From positions 1 to 5,426 of the forward strand of contig JAIDKP010000068.1 in the NCBI GenBank assembly GCA_029051445.1: a DNA stretch of 5,426 nt, given 5' to 3'. Below, piece after piece: positions 1 to 5,426 of this stretch. The notes under the pieces were generated by a model that was given only the letters and a program-made list of their open reading frames with translations, had not been told where the DNA came from and did not search any database. The translations under genes and the position numbers were made by a program. The DNA is from Muribaculaceae bacterium. Lineage in GTDB: Bacteria > Bacteroidota > Bacteroidia > Bacteroidales > Muribaculaceae. The first letter of the stretch is position 1. The number at the start of each line of letters is the position of its first letter.

Positions 1-470
1 GCCGCGCCGCGATAGTTTGTCCAGACCACACCAAGCCCGACGAGAACCGCAAACAGCAGAGCCGACATCGTGTCGATAGTCGGGAAACTCAGATTCACAA
101 GCGGTTCCTTAGGCAAAGCGATCACATCGGCCTGAGATCCGAAATGAAACAGCGGAACAGCCACGCGGCTCACAGCCATCGAGAAAAAAGCCGCACCGAT
201 CGACGACAGATAAGCCAGAACCATCGTAAACACAAGCAGTCGCGTCACATTGCCGCTCAGGCGCGTGATCGACGGGGTCACACAGGCAAAAATCAACAGA
301 GGCACCATGAAGAAAATAACCTGGCCGGTAGCCTTTTTAAGCGACATAAGCACCTCGCGCGCCACTATCACCGCATCGCCCTCGAGAAGCCTCACACCAT
401 ACCCTGTCAACGCCCCGGCCGCTATAGCCAGAATCAGCACTACCGCCGTGCTGCCAAGCAATTTCTTCAT
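1..470 (-). CDS. Dicarboxylate/amino acid:cation symporter (DAACS/SLC1-type), N-terminal part, truncated by the window edge
   Basis: Reading leftward from the ATG at 470-468, the frame stays open for 156 codons to the window edge, so the gene is partial at its 3' end. The product begins MKKLLGSTAVVLILAIAAGA and has hydrophobic segments at about residues 7-25, 50-68, 77-100 and 136-150. The stretch GQVIFFMVPLLIFACVTPSI (49-68) resembles the early membrane region of the sodium/proton-coupled glutamate/aspartate/C4-dicarboxylate carrier family, where a G-Q-x(4)-x-(V/I)-P-L-I-x(5)-T-P-x-I pattern is common in Bacteroidota members. Such carriers are usually about 400 residues, so roughly 40% is here; the substrate-binding half (with the NMDGT-type motif) lies outside. 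The start is eight bases after the stop of the GH43 gene, with no promoter between, so the two are probably cotranscribed. The leader lacks a strong Shine-Dalgarno. The family call is from motif recognition; the substrate cannot be told. Confidence 0.8.
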   Translation of the reverse strand, partial: MKKLLGSTAVVLILAIAAGALTGYGVRLLEGDAVIVAREVLMSLKKATGQVIFFMVPLLIFACVTPSITRLSGNVTRLLVFTMVLAYLSSIGAAFFSMAVSRVAVPLFHFGSQADVIALPKEPLVNLSFPTIDTMSALLFAVLVGLGVVWTNYRGA

Positions 471-478
471 ATCTTAGA

Positions 479-2020
479 TTATCTGTTTTTCACCGATGCG
501 TATTCAAACACCGCCTCACCGTTTCCCTCATGATACAGCCCCGGTCGCGCGACACGGTCCCATCTCACAAGACCGCGCTTCATCCCGTCGGTCATCCCGT
601 CGGCGACAGGCATCCACACCTTTCCGTCGCAACTCCAGGCGAAACCCGCTGGTATCCCCTCCTCCACTGTCATTCTCACATGTAGCGCACCGGCGGCTCT
701 CACCGGCTCATCGACAAGCACATTCTCTTTGCCATCTCTCACCGTTTTCAGCTTCAGTCGGTCCCCCACACAACCAAATGCCAGATAGTTGTCGCCGTCG
801 CCATACATCGTCACACCCTTCCAGTCACCATTGCGGTTTACCACAGCCGTAGTCAGCTCGTAGTCGGTATCGGTTGGCCTTACGCAAAGTGCTGTACCGC
901 CATTATATCCCGGCTTCGCATCACCACAGAGAGTCAGACGTCCATTTTCTGTCACAGCCCTCACATCGGCCCACGGATAATTCCATGTCCACTCCATCCG
1001 AAGCTCATTACCGGTGAAATCGTCATAGAAGTCAGCCACAGGTTCCTGCACTCCGGCCAACGAAGGCATCGGCTGAACAAGTCGCGCATATTCACCGGTC
1101 ACAAAATAAGGCCATCCGTCCTCACCGATTCTCATCTCCTGCAGGTGCGGCTGACGACCCACATAGAAGTCCGCTCCCTCCGAGTAGGCGTGGCAGAGAT
1201 AATATATCCTCCCGTCGGGAGTCTGTGTGAGCGTCCCGTGACCTATCGACTTCACCTCATCGCTGCCGTGCAGTATCGGGTTGCCGGCATATTTCTCATA
1301 CGGACCTTTCAGATTTTCCGACCTTGCCACCGACACTGCGTAGTCGCTGTCAGCGCCGCAGCATCCCCTTATGGCATAAAGCAAATAATAGTAGCCGCCA
1401 TGTTTAAACCAATGCTGTCCCTCCATCCCCTGACGTTCATCATCGCGGAGCAGACTGAAAGGTTCGCCGCTCAATTTCAGGCCGTCGGCAGTAAGGCGGG
1501 CTGCAAGCAGTTCGATCGGACGCTTGTCAAGACCATAAGCCTTCCAGCTGATATATAGGTCACCGTTATCCTCAAGTATGAAAGCGTCGATAGCTTCTGT
1601 ACCATACTCCACGACCGGGCCGTGATCGGTGAAGACACCGGTCGGGCTATCGGCCGTAGCCACACCTATATACGATGTACCCGCCTTGTTTCTTGCCGTA
1701 TAGTACACATACACCTTACCATTGTGGCAGTACCATTCAGGAGCCCAGAACGATGAAGTCGTCCATTCCGGCTGTTGCTCAAACACATGCCCCGTCTGCT
1801 TCCAGTTCACAAGATCATGCGACTCGAAAACAGGGTAAAACGGCGCCCACTCCGACGACGTTCCCATAGCATAATACATGTCGCCATACCTCATTACCGA
1901 CGGATCGGCAATATCACCCCGTATCACCGGATTAGTAAAATAAGCCGTACTCTGAGCCGCCACCGTTGTAGCACTGAGAGCAAATCCGGCAACCGCAATC
2001 AGAATCTTGGTCATCTTCAT
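479..2020 (-). CDS. Secreted glycoside hydrolase family 43 protein with C-terminal concanavalin-like domain
   Basis: A 513-residue protein, complete, stop TAA at 481-479. Residues 1-22 form a signal peptide (MKMTKILIAVAGF..., then ATTVAAQ) with no lipobox cysteine, so export to the periplasm or beyond is expected. Residues about 28-320 match a five-bladed GH43 propeller with all three expected acidic residues: the base Asp39 in IADPSV, the pKa-modulating Asp145 in EAIDAFIL, and the acid Glu200 in GMEGQHWF. His261 in IGHGTL fits the conserved propeller histidine. From about 328 a beta-sandwich starts (FYDDFTGNELRMEWTW), resembling the GH43 C2 domain. GH43 enzymes are inverting alpha-L-arabinofuranosidases, beta-xylosidases or arabinanases; which one this is cannot be told. 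A longer reading from a TTG at 2056 is unlikely: it would begin inside the predicted -7 box and put 12 polar residues before the signal peptide. First gene of an operon with the symporter downstream. Confidence 0.93.
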   Translation of the reverse strand: MKMTKILIAVAGFALSATTVAAQSTAYFTNPVIRGDIADPSVMRYGDMYYAMGTSSEWAPFYPVFESHDLVNWKQTGHVFEQQPEWTTSSFWAPEWYCHNGKVYVYYTARNKAGTSYIGVATADSPTGVFTDHGPVVEYGTEAIDAFILEDNGDLYISWKAYGLDKRPIELLAARLTADGLKLSGEPFSLLRDDERQGMEGQHWFKHGGYYYLLYAIRGCCGADSDYAVSVARSENLKGPYEKYAGNPILHGSDEVKSIGHGTLTQTPDGRIYYLCHAYSEGADFYVGRQPHLQEMRIGEDGWPYFVTGEYARLVQPMPSLAGVQEPVADFYDDFTGNELRMEWTWNYPWADVRAVTENGRLTLCGDAKPGYNGGTALCVRPTDTDYELTTAVVNRNGDWKGVTMYGDGDNYLAFGCVGDRLKLKTVRDGKENVLVDEPVRAAGALHVRMTVEEGIPAGFAWSCDGKVWMPVADGMTDGMKRGLVRWDRVARPGLYHEGNGEAVFEYASVKNR

Positions 2021-2053
2021 ATCAATCAGAACTTGGAGATCAATGTCTGAAAA

Positions 2054-2085
2054 CAAATATAGCCCATTACATACATTTATACAAA
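2054..2085 (-). promoter_or_regulatory. Bacteroidota-type promoter for the GH43-symporter operon
   Basis: Read on the minus strand, TTTG (2085-2082) is followed after 20 bases by TATATTTG (2061-2054). This is an exact match to the Bacteroidota housekeeping sigma consensus of TTTG, 19-21 bases, TAnnTTTG. Transcription should start near 2048-2050, giving a leader of about 30 bases before the ATG at 2020. The surrounding DNA (2054-2088) is AT-rich compared with the coding DNA. No -33/-7 pair of this quality was noticed elsewhere in the gap. Start position is inferred, not measured. Confidence 0.75.
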
Positions 2086-2161
2086 TATGGCATCCGCCCC
2101 GGCTTGCTATCTAACCTCCCCTTTCAGATTCGCCGGGTCATACGCCACATGCATCGCCGGC
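2086..2161. other. Middle of the divergent intergenic region
   Basis: The gap between the divergent GH43 and regulator genes is 195 bases (2021-2215). Both ends hold promoters; the middle is GC-richer and has no gene. The only repeated pattern seen is CGCCGG at 2131-2136 and again at 2155-2160, too short to call an operator. The gap is short enough that a protein bound here could affect both directions, but no operator can be defined from the sequence. Confidence 0.4.
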
Positions 2162-2193
2162 TGTTGTTCTTACACAAAAATATGTTACTTTTG
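2162..2193 (+). promoter_or_regulatory. Bacteroidota-type promoter for the membrane-bound regulator
   Basis: TACTTTTG at 2186-2193 matches the -7 consensus TAnnTTTG exactly. Nineteen bases upstream, TGTTG at 2162-2166 is a fair but imperfect -33 element (consensus TTTG). Transcription is expected to start near 2198, leaving a very short leader of about 18 bases that is mostly the ribosome binding site. This promoter looks weaker than the one facing the other way. Confidence 0.65.
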
Positions 2194-2200
2194 CAAAAAC

Positions 2201-2207
2201 AGGTGAG
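2201..2207 (+). promoter_or_regulatory. Shine-Dalgarno of the regulator gene (AGGTGAG)
   Basis: AGGTGAG lies eight bases before the ATG at 2216 and matches the anti-Shine-Dalgarno well. It fixes the start choice for the regulator. The other three genes in the window have A-rich or nondescript leaders with no such site, as is usual for Bacteroidota, so this is the exception. Confidence 0.65.
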
Positions 2208-2215
2208 ATTGAATA

Positions 2216-3889
2216 ATGATAAAAAAAATTGTCCCTATTCTTATAAATCCGTTACTGTTGTTGCTATTTCTGGCATCGTGTGGCCACGGCACGAAACACA
2301 AGCTCGATATGGCATACCGGCTTCTTGACGAGAGTCCCGACAGCGCCTATATTACTCTGCGCGAAGTCGACTACACCGATCTCGACACCGACTCGCTCAG
2401 AGCAAAATACATTCTCACCAAAGCCATGATTCACAAAGGCATCGGGCGTTCGCTCGTGACCGATACGCTTCTTAGCGATGCTGTAGCCTACTACTCCTCG
2501 GTAGGCGATACAGCCAACTGGTTAGAAGCATCGCAGTTATTGTCACGTTACGATGTCGCCGTAGGTAATCCGATAAGTGCCTTTCAGCGGCTCGACAGCA
2601 TCATCACGCTTGTCGACGATCCCGAACTTCTATGGGACATACACCTGAATGCCGTTGAAATAGCCGATGACGCGCAGAATCCCGACGCGCTCTACGCTCA
2701 TGCCGACTGGCTCGCCAACCACACCGACAACCCTGTGGAGATCATCGACTTCATGACAGCCAAAAGTTTCATCGATTACACGCAGGGCAACTTCAGCAGA
2801 GCTGTAGCCGCATTCGACACCATAATAGCCCGGGGCTATCCCGATCAGCTTTCACCCATTGAAGCCGCCGACTTCCTTTATAATTATGCTGATCTTATCG
2901 ATGGCGCCGGTTATCATCGCGAAGCTGTTGAATTACTTGAGAAGGCACACCGTAGCACTGAGACGACCGACACTGTCACATTGGTATCCCGCACCATCAC
3001 AGCGGCCAAGATCTATGCCAACGCCGGCGATCTCGACAAAGCCATGGAATATCTCGGGCGCATCAACCACGATGCCACCATCACCGTGTTTGAAGTCTAC
3101 ATGTTTCAGGCCATCCTGAAGGCCGCTATCCAGTTTAGGAAGACGGGAGTATTCCCGACCGATCTCATGTACCGCACGTCAAGAGCCGTCTACAAGCGGC
3201 ATCTTGCCACCGAGCTCGACCGTTACACGGCATTGGAGTCAGTCCTTGAGCTCAACGAGGATAAATACCACCTGCAATTACAGAAACATCGCCTGTGGGT
3301 GCTTGTCTCATCAGTCACCCTTCTGCTTGTCATAGGTTGCGGTGTCGGCTACATCATCATGACGCGTCGCAAGCAGCGTTTGGTCGAAGCCGAGGAGCGT
3401 GCCGAAACTCTCGCGCAGATGCTTAAAGATGCCGAGAAAGCTGAGACAGGCGGCATCGACCGATCAGCGGCCGACAAACTGAAAGCCTCACTGCTGCGTC
3501 AGATCGGCATTATCAAGACCTTTGCCGGAGCGCCGACGCAGCAGAGCCGCGACGCGCTCAAGAAAATCTCAGGCGTGAGTCTGGGTGCCGACTCGGTCGA
3601 GACACTTGTAGACTGGCCAATGGTCTATTCGATGATCGATGATCTCTACGAAGGTTTCCATTCAAAACTCCTCAACGCTTATCCCGACACATTCACCGAC
3701 AAGGAGCTTCAGATCATCGCTCTTCTCAAAGCCGGTTTCTCCACAAAGGAAATCGGCGTGCTCACCGAGCAGTCATCGGCCACCGTCTACGTCCGCAAGA
3801 CATCAATCCGCAAAAAGCTCCATACCCCTGAAAACGGCGACTTCATCGCTCAGCTCGACGATCTTTTTACCGGAAAAAAGAGCCATTAA
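2216..3889 (+). CDS. Membrane-anchored helical-repeat (TPR-like) regulator with C-terminal LuxR-type helix-turn-helix
   Basis: A complete 557-residue protein. Residues 1-22 are a hydrophobic export signal ending LFLASC, a lipobox-like motif with Cys22. Residues about 25-350 are helical and TPR-like (for example MAYRLLDESPDSAYITLREV and GNFSRAVAAFDTII), probably a periplasmic sensor. One membrane span lies at about 361-382, followed by a basic TRRKQR stop-transfer and a charged coiled coil (385-410). The C-terminus (about 493-536; FTDKELQIIALLKAGFSTKE, then SSATVYVRKTSIRKKL) matches the LuxR/GerE-like helix-turn-helix seen in many Bacteroidales one-component regulators of this layout. There is no kinase or receiver domain, so a periplasmic signal would be passed directly to DNA. 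The ligand and targets are unknown. Candidate targets are the divergent GH43 operon and the downstream barrel gene. It has its own promoter and a good Shine-Dalgarno. No terminator follows, so some readthrough into the barrel gene is possible. Confidence 0.87.
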   Translation: MIKKIVPILINPLLLLLFLASCGHGTKHKLDMAYRLLDESPDSAYITLREVDYTDLDTDSLRAKYILTKAMIHKGIGRSLVTDTLLSDAVAYYSSVGDTANWLEASQLLSRYDVAVGNPISAFQRLDSIITLVDDPELLWDIHLNAVEIADDAQNPDALYAHADWLANHTDNPVEIIDFMTAKSFIDYTQGNFSRAVAAFDTIIARGYPDQLSPIEAADFLYNYADLIDGAGYHREAVELLEKAHRSTETTDTVTLVSRTITAAKIYANAGDLDKAMEYLGRINHDATITVFEVYMFQAILKAAIQFRKTGVFPTDLMYRTSRAVYKRHLATELDRYTALESVLELNEDKYHLQLQKHRLWVLVSSVTLLLVIGCGVGYIIMTRRKQRLVEAEERAETLAQMLKDAEKAETGGIDRSAADKLKASLLRQIGIIKTFAGAPTQQSRDALKKISGVSLGADSVETLVDWPMVYSMIDDLYEGFHSKLLNAYPDTFTDKELQIIALLKAGFSTKEIGVLTEQSSATVYVRKTSIRKKLHTPENGDFIAQLDDLFTGKKSH

Positions 3890-3988
3890 GACGCGCATGG
3901 CCGCGATTTAGACTTTAAGCACAATTCAAAGCTGACAATCAACGATTTGCATACTTCATATTAAGACTTTTTATTCCCTCATTTAGAC
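3885..3988 (+). repeat. Four direct copies of ATTWAGAC in two pairs with 21-bp period (candidate operator)
   Basis: Exact copies lie at 3885-3892 (ATTAAGAC), 3906-3913 (ATTTAGAC), 3960-3967 (ATTAAGAC) and 3981-3988 (ATTTAGAC). Within each pair the offset is 21 bp, with the A form first and the T form second; the pairs are offset by 75 bp. The 13-base spacers inside the two pairs are unrelated, so this is not a simple recent duplication. All copies point the same way, and I saw none elsewhere in the window on either strand. A 21-bp direct repeat suits a dimer binding one DNA face, as LytTR-type and some other response regulators do. The first copy overlaps the regulator's stop codon. The binding protein is unknown. 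Confidence 0.6.
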
Positions 3989-4012
3989 GGCATAATCCCC
4001 TTTTACGGCATA
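3987..4012 (+). repeat. ACGGCATA direct repeat overlapping the -7 box
   Basis: ACGGCATA occurs at 3987-3994 and again at 4005-4012, an exact 8-mer with 18-bp offset. The first copy shares its AC with the last ATTWAGAC motif, and the second runs into the TA of the predicted -7 box (4011-4018). A protein binding here would compete with RNA polymerase. It may also be chance: two 8-mers in a short region are weaker evidence than four. Confidence 0.35.
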
Positions 4013-4018
4013 GTTTTG
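4011..4018 (+). promoter_or_regulatory. -7 promoter element for the outer-membrane barrel gene (no clear -33)
   Basis: TAGTTTTG matches TAnnTTTG exactly. At the expected distance upstream (about 3986-3991) the sequence is GACGGC, with no TTTG-like box. Transcription should begin near 4023, giving a leader of about 54 bases. The missing -33 element, together with the direct repeats ending at 3988, suggests dependence on an activator. Confidence 0.6.
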
Positions 4019-4022
4019 CAGC

Positions 4023-4040
4023 ATCACGATTCACCGTGAT
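4023..4040 (+). other. Small hairpin at the 5' end of the predicted barrel-gene leader
   Basis: ATCACG (4023-4028) and CGTGAT (4035-4040) are perfect reverse complements around a six-base loop. It would sit at the very 5' end of the predicted transcript and could protect the mRNA or act as a DNA inverted repeat at the transcription start. The stem is only six pairs and no U-run follows, so it is not a terminator. Confidence 0.35.
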
Positions 4041-4076
4041 CCCGATGATGTATAACCCGATTAAAACCCGTAAAAG

Positions 4077-5426
4077 ATGAAAACGATCCTTATTTTTGCC
4101 ACCATGTTCATGACACAGGTCATCTGTGCAGTGGCGCAGAACATCACTGGAAAAGTAGTCGACGACAACGGCGCACCTCTAAGCTTCATCAATGTCGTGC
4201 TTCTGCAGAGCAGTGATTCCACCTTTATAGCAGGAACAATTACCGACGATAAGGGCACCTTCTTCTTCGAAAACCCGGTGAAGCTGCCGGCCATTCTCCG
4301 GCTTTCGGCCATCGGTTATGCCACTGCCACGCGCGACATCACTTCAGGCGGTAATCTCGGCACCATCGCCATGGCGACACAGAGCGTGGAGCTTGGCGAA
4401 GTGGTAGTGAGATCGCAGCGCCCTGTCACAGCCATTAAAAACAATGCACTTGTGACCACCGTTGCAGGTTCTCAGCTCGAGCACGCCGGTACAGCCAACG
4501 ATGTACTCACTCAAGTGCCTATGGTGCTCGGTCGCGACGGTAATTTCGAAGTATTTGGCAAAGGTTCGCCACTCATCTACATCAACGGCCGCCAGGTTCA
4601 CGACATGAACCAGCTTGCGCAGCTCAGTTCTGCCGATATCAGAAACATCGAAGTCATTACCAACCCCGGTGCAAAGTACGATGCATCAGTCAAGTCCGTC
4701 ATCCGCATCAACACCAGGAAGTCTCAGGGCGAAGGCTTCAGCGGCAACATACGTGCTCAGGGAGCGGTGCAGCAGGGATATTTCACCAATATCGATCAGG
4801 GAGGACTCAAGTACCGCACAGGCGGCCTCGACCTGTTCACCAACTTCGGCCTGATCACCGGCAAATTTGCCGGCGACCGTGCCGGTTCCATCATCACACG
4901 CTCCACCACCTTGTGGGATCAGCGTTTCCGCCAGCAGGGCTACCTCCACTCCAATGAATTCTTCGGCAAACTCGGAGGCTCCTATCTCTTCAACGAGCGT
5001 CACTCAATCGGTGCATACTACAATCACAGCTTCGTCCATTGGAACACCCGTCATAACGGCATCAACGAGATATGGGCCGATTCCTCACTCCGCGAACAGC
5101 TGTCTGCCAAGTCGCGCGGCAAAGAGTACAACCAGCCGCGCCATCACGCCAACCTTTACTACAACGGCACCGTCAGTCAGCTGGGCATAGATTTCAACAT
5201 CGACTACATGTGGCGCAAGATAAGCAAGGATTCGCGCACCGATGAGACCGACCTGACATCAGGCAGCACATCCGTCGTAAACTCCGAGGGAATCAATCAC
5301 GGGCAAAGCATCGCTGAAAAGCTCGTCCTCAGTTGCCCCTTGTGGAAAGGTGGACTGGAGTGTGGACAGGAATACACCTCGTCGCGCCTTTCGTCACACT
5401 ACACCACCAACGCCACAGTCATTACC
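4077..5426 (+). CDS. Outer-membrane beta-barrel protein of the TonB-receptor-like family, N-terminal 450 residues, truncated by the window edge
   Basis: The frame opens at ATG 4077 and stays open for exactly 450 codons to the window end, so it is partial at its 3' end. A signal peptide covers about 1-20 (MKTILIFATMFMTQVICAVA). Residues 22-102 form a carboxypeptidase-regulatory-like domain (ITGKVVDDNGAPLSFINVVL, later LRLSAIGYATATRDI). Residues about 115-212 form a plug-like domain with signatures ANDVLTQVPMV, SPLIYINGR and IRNIEVITNPGAKYDASVKS. From about 218 the alternating aromatic/polar strands of a barrel begin (for example SIGAYYNHSFVHW). This is the Bacteroidota 'outer membrane beta-barrel family' layout, usually about 800 residues. 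No SusD-like partner is visible here. Its role is probably uptake of a substrate across the outer membrane; the substrate is unknown. The leader is A-rich (TAAAAG) with no Shine-Dalgarno. It follows the regulator and has its own promoter. Confidence 0.88.
   Translation, partial: MKTILIFATMFMTQVICAVAQNITGKVVDDNGAPLSFINVVLLQSSDSTFIAGTITDDKGTFFFENPVKLPAILRLSAIGYATATRDITSGGNLGTIAMATQSVELGEVVVRSQRPVTAIKNNALVTTVAGSQLEHAGTANDVLTQVPMVLGRDGNFEVFGKGSPLIYINGRQVHDMNQLAQLSSADIRNIEVITNPGAKYDASVKSVIRINTRKSQGEGFSGNIRAQGAVQQGYFTNIDQGGLKYRTGGLDLFTNFGLITGKFAGDRAGSIITRSTTLWDQRFRQQGYLHSNEFFGKLGGSYLFNERHSIGAYYNHSFVHWNTRHNGINEIWADSSLREQLSAKSRGKEYNQPRHHANLYYNGTVSQLGIDFNIDYMWRKISKDSRTDETDLTSGSTSVVNSEGINHGQSIAEKLVLSCPLWKGGLECGQEYTSSRLSSHYTTNATVIT

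Larger units (their letters stand above)
3890..4076. other. Intergenic region between regulator and outer-membrane barrel gene
   Basis: This 187-base gap holds no ORF of note. It contains most of the ATTWAGAC repeat pairs, an ACGGCATA direct repeat, a -7 promoter box, and a small hairpin in the predicted leader. It is distinctly AT-richer than the flanking genes between about 3906 and 4020. I found no convincing rho-independent terminator for the regulator gene here. Confidence 0.7.

Noticed and set aside
144..533. Plus-strand ORF of 129 codons
   Set aside because: Antisense to the symporter and the end of the GH43 gene; the product is low-complexity, rich in His, Arg and Gln, with no recognisable domain.
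496..1558. Plus-strand ORFs at 496-852 and 1145-1558
   Set aside because: They lie antisense inside the GH43 gene, whose reading frame has all its catalytic residues; their products look like shadow translations rich in Ser, Pro, Arg and His.
2021..2056. N-terminal extension of the GH43 protein from a TTG at 2056
   Set aside because: The TTG lies within the predicted -7 box, so it would not be transcribed, and the extension would place polar residues ahead of a clear signal peptide starting at the ATG at 2020.
2131..2160. CGCCGG repeated at 2131 and 2155 in the divergent gap
   Set aside because: Six-base GC-rich words recur often in this DNA, and the position fits neither promoter.
3862..3881. 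TCTTTTT / AAAAAGA inverted repeat as a terminator
   Set aside because: It lies inside the regulator's last codons, the stem is almost all A:T, and no U-run follows it.
4060..4067. ATTAAAAC as a fifth copy of the ATTWAGAC motif
   Set aside because: It has one mismatch, no partner 21 bp away, and lies just before the start codon in a generally A-rich leader.
4055..4070. ACCCG repeated at 4055 and 4066
   Set aside because: Five bases twice is expected by chance at this base composition.
4344..5003. Minus-strand ORFs at 4344-4601 and 4686-5003
   Set aside because: Antisense to the barrel gene, which is open over the whole stretch with clear plug-domain motifs; no promoter or domain supports the antisense frames.

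Overview
The window looks like chromosomal DNA of a Bacteroidales bacterium, perhaps a Muribaculaceae-type gut commensal. Evidence for this: promoters of the Bacteroidota type (TTTG, about 20 bp, then TAnnTTTG); mostly A-rich leaders without a Shine-Dalgarno sequence; an outer-membrane beta-barrel protein with a carboxypeptidase-regulatory-like N-domain; and a membrane-bound helical-repeat regulator with a C-terminal LuxR-like helix-turn-helix, an architecture common in Bacteroides relatives. The order is an inference; genus and species cannot be read from the sequence.

Layout. There are four protein genes in two divergent groups. On the minus strand, reading leftward from about 2050, a perfect Bacteroidota promoter drives a secreted GH43 glycosidase (479-2020). 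Eight bases later comes a DAACS/SLC1-type dicarboxylate or amino acid:cation symporter (470 to the left edge, truncated). On the plus strand a second promoter and a rare clear Shine-Dalgarno precede a 557-residue membrane-anchored regulator (2216-3889). After a 187-base gap an outer-membrane TonB-receptor-like beta-barrel protein begins at 4077 and runs off the right edge. Both edge-truncated genes are open through the window boundary.

How it may work together. The minus-strand pair could split a glycan outside the cytoplasm and import a small organic anion or amino acid. No SusC/SusD pair is visible, so this is not a classical polysaccharide utilisation locus within these limits. The regulator has a putative periplasmic helical sensor, one membrane span, a coiled coil and a DNA-binding end, and could control the barrel gene, the divergent operon, or both; this is inference.

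The most unusual signal is in the regulator-barrel gap. An eight-base motif ATTWAGAC occurs four times in the same orientation, arranged as two pairs. Within each pair the copies are exactly 21 bp apart (two helical turns), and the pairs are 75 bp apart. The proximal pair ends where the -33 element of the barrel-gene promoter should be, and no recognisable -33 box is present there. This fits an activator-dependent promoter with a duplicated direct-repeat operator. An ACGGCATA repeat overlaps the -7 box and a short hairpin sits at the predicted transcript start.
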